Shown one piece after another: positions 27,601 to 35,370 of a stretch of 64,000 nucleotides of DNA. A program made the position numbers and the translations under genes. The notes under the pieces are model-generated. The model searched no databases, was not told where the DNA came from, and saw nothing but the letters and a program-made list of their open reading frames with translations. Origin of the DNA: CAZNPU01 sp964575335 (GTDB lineage: Bacteria > Planctomycetota > Phycisphaerae > Phycisphaerales > SM1A02). How positions within the stretch are numbered: position 1 is the first letter of the stretch; each line of letters opens with the position of its first letter. Location of the stretch: the NCBI GenBank assembly GCA_964575335.1, contig CAZNPU010000012.1, forward strand, positions 25,922 through 89,921, in the 5' to 3' direction.

Positions 27601-28795
27601 GAGCGAACTGAATTTGGCCATCGGGCGCGAACAGTTGTTCAATATCCAGATTGGCGGCAAGCACGCTGGGCTGATATTCAGCCAACTGCGCTTCACCGTC
27701 CATCGCCACGCGCACCTGCTGCGTCAGATCATCGCTCATCAACGTGACGACAAGCCGCTGCACCACGCCGGAGATATCCGGTGATGAAAACGGCGCGTTT
27801 TCAATCGTGAGATCAACGCTTGCCGCTGCGCCCTGCGGCGAGAGTTCGCCCTGACTGGTGATCAGTTGATTGGCCCAGGCGTACATGCGAAGTTCGCTCG
27901 GCTCATGGTCAGCGATCTGCACCTGACCTTCGACATCCAGCACGATGCGATGGGTCAGATCATCGCTGGCGAAGTTCAGCGCCATCGAGCGCACATGTGC
28001 TGGCTCATGCAGCAGAGGAAGCGGAATCGACTGTGCGCGAACGCCCACCCGCGCCGATGCGCCGCTTACCTGCAATGCGCCGCTGGCATCAAACAGGTCT
28101 GCTGCCTCGGCCTGCACATCAATCGAACCGGGCACGCCTTCGGTCATTGTGGCGCCTTGCAGCGAAAGTGTGATGGGCTGGTCAAAATCCTGATAGGTGA
28201 ACTGGCCGGTCAGATCATCCAGAGCAAGCGTCTGGCCTGTGGCTGCGCTGGTCAGGTGCAGAGCGAGTTTGGCAAAGTGAATCTGCAGCGGCGGAAGTTC
28301 AGGAAGGCGCAACGGTTGGGGCTGTACGGGAGTTTGCGATTGCGGCTGCTGAGAGCGCGCTACATCGCGTGGGATCAGATCCTGAAAGCTCACCGTGCCG
28401 TCTTCGCGCACAACGCCGGTCGCCTGGCCGGACACTGTCGCTTCAATAGGCGTTGCGCTGCTCAGCAACAGCGGCAACAATCCTGTGTTAATCGTGACAT
28501 CAAGATTCGCTGCCTGCTGACCTTGCGGGTCGATCACCTGCAAGCCGCGCACCTGCTGCTGGCCGAACCAGCGTACGTGAAGCCGATCCCACTGCACCGT
28601 GCCGTTGATATTTTGACTGATGCGCTGACGAATGTAGCCCTGACCAAGACCCCACGTCACAAACGTCGGCAATAGCACGACAAGCAGCAGAAGAATCAAA
28701 AGCGGAATGCCAATGATGAACAGCCACTTGCGCTTGCGGGCGGATTTGGACATTGTCGTTGTTGACGAAGACGAATCAGAAGATCGATCGACCAT
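24656..28795 (-). CDS. Giant AsmA/TamB-like membrane-anchored periplasmic protein
   Basis: 1379 residues from ATG 28795; an in-frame ATG at 28753 is an alternative. A short Ser/Thr/Asp-rich head is followed by basic SARKRKW and one transmembrane helix (LFIIGIPLLILLLLVVLLPTF). The remainder is a very long run of beta strands with repeated DVTI, LTV and VNG patterns, the mark of AsmA-like proteins that line the periplasm and help lipid or envelope traffic. Near residue 1040 is a disordered insert with eight glutamines and then Pro/Ala. The end (VNLRTEIPLEGLA, then GFRGTLRELLDG) matches AsmA C-terminal style. The family call rests on architecture, with no precise subfamily. It is upstream of the PhnP-like gene. 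Confidence 0.7.
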   Translation of the reverse strand: MVDRSSDSSSSTTTMSKSARKRKWLFIIGIPLLILLLLVVLLPTFVTWGLGQGYIRQRISQNINGTVQWDRLHVRWFGQQQVRGLQVIDPQGQQAANLDVTINTGLLPLLLSSATPIEATVSGQATGVVREDGTVSFQDLIPRDVARSQQPQSQTPVQPQPLRLPELPPLQIHFAKLALHLTSAATGQTLALDDLTGQFTYQDFDQPITLSLQGATMTEGVPGSIDVQAEAADLFDASGALQVSGASARVGVRAQSIPLPLLHEPAHVRSMALNFASDDLTHRIVLDVEGQVQIADHEPSELRMYAWANQLITSQGELSPQGAAASVDLTIENAPFSSPDISGVVQRLVVTLMSDDLTQQVRVAMDGEAQLAEYQPSVLAANLDIEQLFAPDGQIQFALERITGSVRSERVPSPLLDPVLRQATPVVASRDFGPVMDINAIFSAGTQRDVSIVAVGPQARLEMRGVIDPDDLSVRGSHLLITTPTAHPELIRDYTSLAVSQPTDLTIQLNSFLLPPVDPALGARPLPLYAAQGTVQANGPIMINVPRGEAAGIDDGDAESGIDSAAVLPLTVRDVNVRIDSPQLQQHITIAGSANVDGANVTWEETVTNLFDEQGQLALAQVMPIGTLTIEQLPASTVARLVPQQAHVIDAALGNSANLTLITSAEEAGLHAELQATSERINGSINALRRTDALYVDGGHVSFILTPELAQLLQRDQENPIVLEAPATASIDIQPFELPAAGPGFQYTLSRTQPILVSLTVTELALGQVPSLVEPLGFRQLIADAQLMVEGSALALNVTGDVGIFRPRTNSVLGYARYRLRSQFRDGEMTSPELDLGIVQIAMSQVESMLGAQTGTYSQWTGEGGSFQALISEDAGIYHAEIQTAMPRMEGNVLVSTAPESISLASGAIVLKMDRQVLEQRMNPQQATAAAQQQHVRVAADMPLTIIIDHVNLPLAMFRNQAFDPATALIDASLAGGPLILTHEGGVQTTIRDLHGTLASSNLARGIEFTLAGEAAVQAPEGAQQQQQQQQRPAGATPPPGAISRPAPSAPAAPRESESGMLDIRGQIANLITDAGIFDPAQAQLTMTASAKHMPTALADALANMQGMLIAAVGPQMSGTFTANAFSSQGGSLDVRIDAPNGWLEATLQGGENALQIPEDKALRGELAITPPLRERLLYRLHPILADVRTTAQPLRFSASNVVLPLDGDVSRLRSDIRMTVGEVAFDPGSVMLLMLRMAKRADDQPIRGEIEPIVATIRNGIVQYERFVVHIDKYDLVYSGQVNLVNGTVNLRTEIPLEGLAHTFQELEGFADQIVVPLVTQGQFGSLTTQIDPNFDIARAAAEAGFRGTLRELLDGRDPGKLLEDLLRPRDRDRNRNP

Positions 28796-28892
28796 GTCCA
28801 AAGTGTAGACGAGGTTCGAACGTTCAGCCGGTGCGTATAAGGGAGGGTTTGGATGCTTCGGATCATCGCTGCTGAATGGATCAGTCTGCCGC

Positions 28893-29255
28893 TTATGCAG
28901 CCAGCCGCAGCGATTCGGCTTCAATTTCAATTGCGTTGCAGGCGCTGTCAGCGTCGAACTTGACGCCTAACAGTGCGCGATCATCAGTGGTCAACATCAC
29001 GCGCACCACCGTGGCGTTGATCATGTTCGCAGCCTGCAGCAGCGCCTGTCGCCGCTTCATGGCGATGCCGACATGGATGCGATCGCCTACCTGCAGGCTG
29101 GTGAGATGAGGGAGCTCGATCAGCAGGCCGTGCGTGGACAGGTCGCGTGTCACACCGGAGTGATACTTGCCGGTTCGTGGATCATGAATTTTGCACGGCC
29201 GCTCAAGCGGAATTCGGGGGTACTGTCTTCGTTCGCCCTCTGTCATGGTCCACAT
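28893..29255 (-). CDS. PilZ-domain protein
   Basis: 120 residues from ATG 29255, with AAGGAG nine bases upstream. It is essentially a single PilZ domain, the c-di-GMP receptor module. The RxxxR part is seen as RRQYPRIPLERP and the [D/N]xSxxG part as TRDLSTHGLLIE, followed by the barrel strands VGDRIHVGIAM and RALLGVKF. Both ligand-binding motifs are intact, so c-di-GMP binding is likely. There is no second domain, so it probably acts by binding a partner. It is upstream of the AsmA-like gene with 97 bases between, in the same direction. Confidence 0.85.
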   Translation of the reverse strand: MWTMTEGERRQYPRIPLERPCKIHDPRTGKYHSGVTRDLSTHGLLIELPHLTSLQVGDRIHVGIAMKRRQALLQAANMINATVVRVMLTTDDRALLGVKFDADSACNAIEIEAESLRLAA

Positions 29256-29693
29256 GATTGCTCGCTCCTTGGCTCGCCTGGTGGGGATGCGCGGCGGCTG
29301 GCTTGCCTGAACCGAGCAGCCCTTACCGGTGGTATCGGCGGAAAATACCCTCCACTTTGGCCTCTGTTCTGTCAGGTTTGTCCGAGAACAAGGCCGGCGA
29401 AATGCTGAGGCAGGCCGGTTTGCGCGCCGCCGCCACGCGCAGCAAATGCGCAAATACATCGAACGCCGATGATCAGCAGGGGCACGTGCGGGCTGGGCGA
29501 TGCACGCATGCGGCTCAGGGCCGGGGCGGCGTGCCGAACTGCTGAGAAATATGCGGAACTGTGCCCGATTGCGCCCGATGATGCCCTGCTGCAGTGATCC
29601 TGCTACCCTCACGGGTTGGTTCTTGCGCAGCCGCAGCGTCATTGTGCGATGTGCACAACCGGCCTATTGTCATAGCCGTACTTATTCGTGTTC
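29256..29693. other. Divergent intergenic region between PilZ gene and ispE
   Basis: 438 bases hold the promoters of the divergent PilZ and ispE genes. No coding frame with plausible composition was found. No repeat, riboswitch or clear -35/-10 pair could be named. Confidence 0.4.
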
Positions 29694-30611
29694 ATGCAGC
29701 GATCATCACTGACCATACAGGCCCCTGCCAAGCTGAATTTGGCGTTATCAGTCGGTCCCCCGTCGGCGGAGGCCGGCGGGCTGCATCCCATTTGCTCGTG
29801 GATGGTGACGGTTGATCTTTGTGATGAACTGCAACTGACGCGGCTGGAACCCGGGCGTTTGTCGCGTTACGCCATTCTCTGGCATGCTGACGCCAAGCGG
29901 CGAAGCGACATCAACTGGTCCATCACCAAGGATCTGGCGGTGCGGGCCCACCTGGCGCTTGAAAAATACACCGGCCGCGCACTGCCGGTGCAGATGAAGC
30001 TGGAAAAACGCATTCCGGTGGGCGGCGGATTGGGGGGCGGATCGTCCGATGCTGCTGCTGTCCTCCGCGCAACGAACGAACTCTTCGAACTGGGGCTGAG
30101 TCTCGATGAGCTTGCGGCACTTGGCGCAGAACTTGGCGCGGACGTGCCTTTTCTCGTTCACGGCGGCAGCGCGATTGTTGAGGGCTTTGGCGAACGCATC
30201 ACCCGTCACCGACCGGAGCAGACGCCGATCATCCACGCGGTGGTCGCCTTTCCGGATGCAGTATGCGCAACCGCACAGGTGTATGGCCTGTTTGATGAAT
30301 CTGCTACGCCGCAGCTGCGTCGCGAGCAGGTGGTTGCCCTTGCTTCACGCGGCACTGCTCCCGATGCTGAAGCGCTTTTCAACGACCTTGCTGCGGCAGC
30401 AATGCAGGCCGCTCCGCGATTGGCGGACGATCTGGAAGAACTGTCAAGGCTCGCTGATCGACCGGCCCATGTGACTGGAAGCGGATCGAGCATTTTTGTT
30501 CTGTGTGATGATGAGATGCACGCGTTGGCCCTGGCTGACGCGGTTGAGCACAAGCTGCACATGCCTGCGGTGGCGACCCGAACCTTCGCCTTGAACCATG
30601 CCTCCTGCTGA
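29694..30611 (+). CDS. ispE: 4-diphosphocytidyl-2-C-methyl-D-erythritol kinase
   Basis: 305 residues from ATG 29694; a GTG two codons earlier is also possible. It phosphorylates CDP-methylerythritol in the MEP isoprenoid pathway. GHMP-kinase features are present: APAKLNLAL at the N terminus, the ATP loop PVGGGLGGGSSDAAAVL, GADVPFLVHGGSA in the middle, and HVTGSGSSIFVL near the end. Length is normal. The lysine of APAKLNL and the glycine loop are intact. Its 3' end overlaps lspA by 14 bases, so the two are probably translationally coupled. The pairing joins an isoprenoid gene with lipoprotein processing, with no mechanistic link. Confidence 0.95.
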   Translation: MQRSSLTIQAPAKLNLALSVGPPSAEAGGLHPICSWMVTVDLCDELQLTRLEPGRLSRYAILWHADAKRRSDINWSITKDLAVRAHLALEKYTGRALPVQMKLEKRIPVGGGLGGGSSDAAAVLRATNELFELGLSLDELAALGAELGADVPFLVHGGSAIVEGFGERITRHRPEQTPIIHAVVAFPDAVCATAQVYGLFDESATPQLRREQVVALASRGTAPDAEALFNDLAAAAMQAAPRLADDLEELSRLADRPAHVTGSGSSIFVLCDDEMHALALADAVEHKLHMPAVATRTFALNHASC

Positions 30612-31224
30612 TTTGCCTGCACCTGTCCCGCGTGCCGGGTCGCATCGCCCTGCGGTGATCGCCTTTTTCCTGATCACTTTGGTGATGCTGGCGGCTGATC
30701 TGACGCTGAAACACTGGTCGTTCAACCATGTGGCGCATCGACCAATCGGTCTGACCGCAGCCAATGCGCATTCGCCCGATCTGATTCCGCCGCATGAAGG
30801 CCTCACCATTGTGCCTTCTGTGCTGCAGCTTCGACTCACGGTGAATCACGGCGCTGTCTTCGGGCTTGGCGGCGGCGGGCGGTGGTTTTTCATCGCCATC
30901 ACCTTTGTCGCCATTGCGGTCATCACCGCCATGTTCTGGCGCAGCCCGCGCAATGCCTGGCTCATGCACATCGCGCTGGCGCTGATTCTCGCTGGCGCGC
31001 TCGGCAATCTGTATGACCGTCTTCGCTTCGGCGTGGTGCGAGACATGCTGCATCTGTTTCCCGGCGTGAAGCTGCCGTTCGGCTGGCAGTGGCCCGGCGG
31101 CATCGATGAGCTTTATCCGTGGATCTTCAATATCGCTGACGTCTCGCTGTGCGTGGGCGTGGTGATCATCGTCGTGCTGATGCTGCGGTCAGAGCAGAAA
31201 GGTGAGAAAAAAGCCAGGGCGTAA
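30598..31224 (+). CDS. lspA: Lipoprotein signal peptidase (signal peptidase II)
   Basis: 208 residues, somewhat longer than usual (about 160-170) because of a basic/proline N terminus and an extra loop between the first two helices. Four membrane helices are seen. The conserved LTVNHGAVFGL matches NxGxAFG. The two catalytic aspartates lie in GALGNLYDRLRFGVVRDML and FNIADVSL. The enzyme cleaves prolipoproteins, fitting the several lipoproteins in this window. The start ATG at 30598 is inside the ispE end and has no clear separate ribosome site, supporting coupling. A second loop (GVKLPFGWQWPGGIDELYP) lengthens the region between the catalytic aspartates, as in many planctomycete-type versions. 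Confidence 0.93.
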   Translation: MPPADLPAPVPRAGSHRPAVIAFFLITLVMLAADLTLKHWSFNHVAHRPIGLTAANAHSPDLIPPHEGLTIVPSVLQLRLTVNHGAVFGLGGGGRWFFIAITFVAIAVITAMFWRSPRNAWLMHIALALILAGALGNLYDRLRFGVVRDMLHLFPGVKLPFGWQWPGGIDELYPWIFNIADVSLCVGVVIIVVLMLRSEQKGEKKARA

Positions 31225-31264
31225 CGCATGTGCGTGACGCGTGAGGGAGAGCTTGGGGGGAGCG

Positions 31265-32365
31265 TCAGTTGGGCTGCGTGAGATTTTCTGCCTCATCCTG
31301 CGCTGTCTTTTGCGGCCCGATGCCGCGCTGCTCCATTTGGCTTTGCGACATGATGGTGCGTACGCCGCGATAGCCTGTGATCGGCTCGCCGTTCCATGTG
31401 CACGCGCTGTCCCAGGTGATGTGAGCGGTGTCGCGGCTGTCGATGTCGATCCACCACTCGCCCTGGGTGGTGAAGGTGCAGCGTTCAAAGCGCACATGCT
31501 CGGTGCCGGGCCAGATGAGCACCGAGGCTGGCCAGTTGTCGTGTGATTCGAACTCGAAGCGGCAGTTGCGGAAGATGATGTGTCGGCACTCGCCGATGCT
31601 GACATCGGGCAGATCGTTGGGACGCACGCCGATGCGGATCGGGCCGCCTTTGAAGCTTGTGGTGTCAAAGGCAGCGCCGCGAACGAACATCAGCCACATC
31701 GTGGCTTTGCCGTTGCGATTTTCAAAAAGCGTATTGTGGACATTAAGTCCATGCACTGCACCAAGGCGGGCTGCGTATTGCGATCCGATGCTCAGTGAGG
31801 CGCGGTGCGGGGGCGATGATGCTGTGCTTTCAGGCTCAACGCAGGTTCGGAAGATGGAATTGGTGATGGTCCAGCTTCGGCCGCGTGCGCCGAAGATGCC
31901 GTAGCCGCGCGAGTTCAGCAGCACGTCGTCGGCTTTGACGTTGGGCGTGCGGCAGTTGAGAAAATGGCAATTGTCGATGACGAGTTCGTCGACGCGCTGA
32001 TTGTTGCCGATGTTGATGCCGTCGCCTACGCCTTCGAACACAAGATTGCGCAGCGTGATGCCGGTACGGTTGCCCTGGAACGTTACGCCCTGAGGAATGC
32101 CGGTGACGTTTGCTGTGATGCGGCCGTCCCCAAACGCAGCGTGATCAGCATGAATCGTGAGCACGCCGTCCCATGTGTGCGGGCCGCTGTAGTTGATGTT
32201 GCCGATGCGCGTGATGTTTACCGGCGGCGGAGGCGGCGGGTTGGACGTTGATGTGGACCGCAGAGGCGTCTGGCGGGCCTGCATCGCCATGCCGCTGGCA
32301 GTACTCAGCAGTGCAAACAGCAGCATCACAGCAAGGCATGTCGTACGTGCGTTGTTGATGTTCAT
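31265..32365 (-). CDS. Exported right-handed beta-helix protein
   Basis: 366 residues from ATG 32365, with AGG upstream; upstream in-frame ATG codons at 32380 and 32419 are less likely. A signal peptide is clear (TCLAVMLLFALLSTASGMAMQA), followed by a proline run. The body has repeating strands with buried Asn and Ile (GITLRNLVFEGV, DELVIDNCHFLNC, SWTITNSIFRTC, HIIFRNCRFEF, HVRFERCTF), the ladder seen in pectate-lyase-type parallel beta helices. No pectinase catalytic residues can be fixed. It may bind or cleave a surface polysaccharide. It converges on lspA with 40 bases between. Confidence 0.75.
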   Translation of the reverse strand: MNINNARTTCLAVMLLFALLSTASGMAMQARQTPLRSTSTSNPPPPPPVNITRIGNINYSGPHTWDGVLTIHADHAAFGDGRITANVTGIPQGVTFQGNRTGITLRNLVFEGVGDGINIGNNQRVDELVIDNCHFLNCRTPNVKADDVLLNSRGYGIFGARGRSWTITNSIFRTCVEPESTASSPPHRASLSIGSQYAARLGAVHGLNVHNTLFENRNGKATMWLMFVRGAAFDTTSFKGGPIRIGVRPNDLPDVSIGECRHIIFRNCRFEFESHDNWPASVLIWPGTEHVRFERCTFTTQGEWWIDIDSRDTAHITWDSACTWNGEPITGYRGVRTIMSQSQMEQRGIGPQKTAQDEAENLTQPN

Positions 32366-32675
32366 GCTGCGTACCTGCATGGAAGAGGAATGCCAATGCG
32401 TTTCAACGGGAAAGAGCAAGGCTATTGAAGCAGCTTGGTTGCGGATAAATCAACAATCCTGCAGCACGGCAATGCAATTCGGAACTTGAACGGTTGATGA
32501 GCAGGAGCGATGAATTCACCGCGGAGAGCGCGGAGCACGCGGAGAGGGGGAGATGGGAGACAAGGAGGCGTGGAGACGCTCCTCTTCTCCTTGTCCCCTT
32601 GTCTTTCTGCCCCTTGTCTGCATCAGCAAGCGAACGGGCAGTGCATGAAGTGAACGCAGTTGTTTCTCTGTGTTG
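32366..32675. other. Intergenic region carrying a CGCGGAG repeat
   Basis: About 310 bases between two leftward genes. It contains the CGCGGAG repeat listed next and, after it, a pyrimidine-rich tract (32577-32620) with CCTTGTC repeated four times in the pattern CTCCTTGTCCCCTTGTC. A similar tract occurs near 48640. No gene was found. Confidence 0.5.
32513..32547. repeat. CGCGGAG-rich short dispersed repeat, copy 1
   Basis: AATTCACCGCGG, then CGCGGAG spaced regularly three times (GGAGAGCGCGGAGCACGCGG). A related copy occurs at 48439-48466, and the first 12 bases recur exactly at 40266-40277 at the edge of the assembly gap. These look like members of a small dispersed family. Confidence 0.65.
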
Positions 32676-33485
32676 CTATATGTGCCGATTGACTTTTCGC
32701 ATCACGTAGGCGGCTGCGTACATGCCGCTGATATCCTCGCGGTGAACGAATCGGGGCGGGTAGGTGTTGTTCAGCGGCTGCAGGCGAACGATTTGGCCTT
32801 CATCCTCGAAATACACGCGCTTGAACGTGGTTTCGTTGTCACGCTCTAGCCGCACAAAACAATCTGCGCCTGCTTCGGTGGGAAGCTGCGGCGAGAACAC
32901 AACGATGTCGCCTTCCACATACTCAGGTTCCATCGAATCGCCGACGACGCGTGCTGCGAAGGCATCGGGATCGGACATCTCCGGGCAGGCCACGTATTCA
33001 TCCGCTACCGACGCTGGGTAACCCAGATCGGTGAATTCGGTAGGATACCCTGCTGCCACCTTGTTGATCAGCGGAATCGAACGAGCCGGCCGAGAGAAGT
33101 TTTCCAGAGAGTGCGGCGGCTCCACGTTGGGCTTGGAGGCCTCCACCGCCTTACGCAAGGCTGCTACCGGATCGGCGCTGCGGATGGCCTGCTTCAATTC
33201 GCTTATCAGCGGCTGCGGCAATGTGTGCTGCCCGTTACGCAACCGCTTCAGATCCTTGGGCAGCGTTTGCCAGAGAACCGCTGAGACGATGCGGCCGTCG
33301 GTAATCTTCAACTTGCGTTCAATGCGATGAGCGCGATCCAGCGTGAGCTTACGCTGTCCCGACTCGATCAGCGACAACTGCGCTGTGCTGCAGCCGATGG
33401 CCTTGGCCAATTCTCCCTGCGTCATGTCCGCCTGACGGCGCAACATACGCACCAGCGCTCCAATGCCTGTTCGTTCCCTCGGCAT
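32676..33485 (-). CDS. XRE-type HTH / S24-peptidase-like repressor
   Basis: 269 residues. The start is set by GGGAGG five bases before ATG 33485; longer in-frame starts (to 33629, TTG) would add an Ala-rich CTG-repeat-encoded head and are unlikely. Residues about 10-65 are a Cro/C1-type helix-turn-helix (MTQGELAKAIGCSTAQLSLIE). The C-terminal half is a LexA/CI-like S24 domain with the catalytic serine in GDSMEPEYVEGDIVVFSP and the lysine in NETTFKRVYFED. This is the arrangement of temperate-phage and SOS-linked repressors, which self-cleave on RecA. It faces the terminase cassette across a 422-base region and is its best candidate regulator. Confidence 0.85.
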   Translation of the reverse strand: MPRERTGIGALVRMLRRQADMTQGELAKAIGCSTAQLSLIESGQRKLTLDRAHRIERKLKITDGRIVSAVLWQTLPKDLKRLRNGQHTLPQPLISELKQAIRSADPVAALRKAVEASKPNVEPPHSLENFSRPARSIPLINKVAAGYPTEFTDLGYPASVADEYVACPEMSDPDAFAARVVGDSMEPEYVEGDIVVFSPQLPTEAGADCFVRLERDNETTFKRVYFEDEGQIVRLQPLNNTYPPRFVHREDISGMYAAAYVMRKVNRHI

Positions 33486-33534
33486 GTGTCCTCCCATCAT
33501 GTGCAATCTTCGCCGAGACTCTTCAACATGCGCT

Positions 33535-33555
33535 GCTGCTGCTGCTGCTGTTGTT
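33535..33555. repeat. CTG/CAG trinucleotide tract
   Basis: About seven consecutive CTG-type triplets upstream of the chosen repressor start. If translated from a longer start it would give polyalanine. It lies in the leader region of the repressor and may be length-variable. Confidence 0.6.
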
Positions 33556-33789
33556 GCCGCCGCTGCCAGCCAGTTGTCAGTGATCACGGGCAACTGCTGA
33601 TCAACATCACCAGCAGGAGCCTGTGACAAAACGCAACCGTACAGCGCTGCAGCAATTCTGATTCTGACCTTGAACGCGAATCATTCTGGCGCGGCGTCGG
33701 CTGCGATCCAGATCACATCCGCACCCAGACGTTTGCGCCTGCTGCAGCGATACATGTCAAAGAACGGGTCTCGGCCCGGAAGTTCTCCG

Positions 33790-33862
33790 TAAAAAAGTTT
33801 ACATTTATGAAAACCCGCGCTTGCCTTGGCGCATTTGTAGTGTAAACGTAATTGACAATTGA
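33790..33862. promoter_or_regulatory. Divergent control region with GTTTACA/TGTAAAC inverted repeat
   Basis: GTTTACA (33797-33803) and TGTAAAC (33841-33847) form a perfect 7-base inverted pair 37 bases apart, in an AT-rich stretch between the divergent repressor and the first cassette gene. A consensus-like TTGACA follows at 33852-33857, with only a weak -10 candidate about 17 bases on. This is a plausible operator/promoter for the S24-type repressor, inferred from position. Confidence 0.45.
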
Positions 33863-33907
33863 GCAATCGCGTTTTGATCTTCGGGGTCTATTTTCCGGCA
33901 GGTGCTT

Positions 33908-34348
33908 ATGTCACATCAACTTACGATCAAGGGGGCTGATCGGGACGATCGTGGTCTTCGCGTATTGCGGGATCGTCGCAATGCCGTGGAAGAGCTGCTG
34001 CTGTGTGCTGCGTATCTGGATCCGTGCGATCAGGCGCTGGTGCACAGCGTGTACGATCGTGGCATTCGGGTGGCTGAACTGGCCCGGGCCACGCGGTCCA
34101 GGCCGGCGGCAGTGCGGCGACGATTGCATCGCATCGCCAAACGTCTGCGATCGCCGCTGTTTCGATACGTCATGTGCAACAGTTGCCACTGGCCGCTGCA
34201 CCGCCGCAGGATTGCTGAGGCAGTCATTTTGCGAGGCGAGCCGCAACGCGAAGCCGCAGCCAGGCTTGGCGTGACGCTGCATCAGCTTCGCCAGGAGATT
34301 CTGCGGATTCACGCATTGTACGAAGCGCACACTGACAGGCAGCGATGA
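33908..34348 (+). CDS. HTH protein with CxxC motif, sigma-like C terminus, first gene of the cassette
   Basis: 146 residues from ATG 33908, with CCGG nine bases upstream; GTG 33902 is also in frame. It is very basic. The N-terminal half has a helical region with ALVHSVYDRGIRVAELARATR, which resembles a helix-turn-helix. The middle has MCNSCHWP, a lone CxxC with nearby histidines that may bind a metal. The C-terminal EAAARLGVTLHQLRQEI looks like a sigma-70 region-4-type HTH. The whole is a DNA-binding regulator candidate for the cassette, not a recognised named family. It lies 210 bases before the ABC ATPase gene. Confidence 0.6.
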   Translation: MSHQLTIKGADRDDRGLRVLRDRRNAVEELLLCAAYLDPCDQALVHSVYDRGIRVAELARATRSRPAAVRRRLHRIAKRLRSPLFRYVMCNSCHWPLHRRRIAEAVILRGEPQREAAARLGVTLHQLRQEILRIHALYEAHTDRQR

Positions 34349-34557
34349 ATGTGCAATCCTCATCGTTAATGGTGATTGAATGGATGCAAAGCACATGATG
34401 CGTCGCATGCGTGTTCCTGTACTGATTGCGAAAACAGCAACGCAGCGGTGAATGCAACGGCGACGCATTGGCGTGCAACATGGGGATGCACGCAGCCTCG
34501 GTTGTCGCTCGAGTTGTTTGTGTTTTCATTTCGGAGTCGGGGATTTCCGGGGGTGTT

Positions 34558-35307
34558 ATGCGATACGTTTTGCAGGTTCAGAAATCTGTCCGCACTGCGC
34601 CAGCGGTTGATCCGCAGCAGCCATCGATGCGGGTGCTTGAACTGGCGAGCATGTTCGGCCTGGGCGTTGACGAATCGCACGAACTCGCAATCGTGCCGCG
34701 GTGCGAACTGCCGCTGCCCCTGCCGGGTGTGGTGTTCATCACCGGTCCTTCCGGTTCGGGCAAATCCACCCTTCTCATGCTGCTGGCTCAGGCACTGACG
34801 CAACAGGGCTTGAACATCATTAACCTCGCATCGCTTCCGCCTGCCCGCGATGCTCCGCTGGTGGACGCAATCGGCACGACGCTGGAGCAGGCAACGCACT
34901 TCCTCTCGCTGGCGGGTTTGAACGAAGCGTTCATCATGCTGCGCCGGCCGCACGAACTCAGCGACGGCCAGCGATATCGCTTCACCATCGCCCGGGCCAT
35001 GGAACAGGCGGAAGTTGCAGCAGCAACAACGGCGACGCCAACGGTCATCTTGGCGGATGAATTCGGAGCGGCGCTGGATCGCCTGACCGCCCACACCATT
35101 GCTCGCAACGTGCGACGATGGGTCAGCCGCCCCCGCCCGCACCCGCTGACATTCGTTGCTGCCACCACACACGACGATCTGCTCGAATCGCTCTGCCCCG
35201 ATGTGCTGATCTGCAAGGGCCTGGGCGAAGCCATCGAAATCATGACGATGACCGACGCCGCCGCACAGCCCAATGCTGAAGCTGATGCAAACCCGGTGCA
35301 GCTGTAA
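34558..35307 (+). CDS. Soluble ABC-type ATPase of the terminase cassette
   Basis: 249 residues from ATG 34558, with CCGGGGGTG just upstream. All ABC NTPase marks are seen: Walker A GPSGSGKST (about residues 62-70), a signature-like LSDGQRYRFTIA, Walker B TVILADEFGAALD, and a later histidine in ATTHDD. No transmembrane domain exists and no permease gene is near, so it is not a transporter. The N-terminal 55 residues are not a standard ABC start. Soluble ABC ATPases act in DNA repair, translation and phage-derived defence modules. The next gene is a GNAT acetyltransferase 63 bases away, and the two probably work together. Confidence 0.8.
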   Translation: MRYVLQVQKSVRTAPAVDPQQPSMRVLELASMFGLGVDESHELAIVPRCELPLPLPGVVFITGPSGSGKSTLLMLLAQALTQQGLNIINLASLPPARDAPLVDAIGTTLEQATHFLSLAGLNEAFIMLRRPHELSDGQRYRFTIARAMEQAEVAAATTATPTVILADEFGAALDRLTAHTIARNVRRWVSRPRPHPLTFVAATTHDDLLESLCPDVLICKGLGEAIEIMTMTDAAAQPNAEADANPVQL

Positions 35308-35370
35308 CTACAGCTCGATCCGCTTCGTCAATCACCGTCCATATATCCACATGCTTGCAACAGGTCTGAC

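Noticed and set aside
33681..33866. 61-codon minus-strand gene between repressor and cassette
   Set aside because: TTG start, no ribosome site, and it covers the candidate operator; an internal 24-codon version from an ATG near 33756 is also unsupported.
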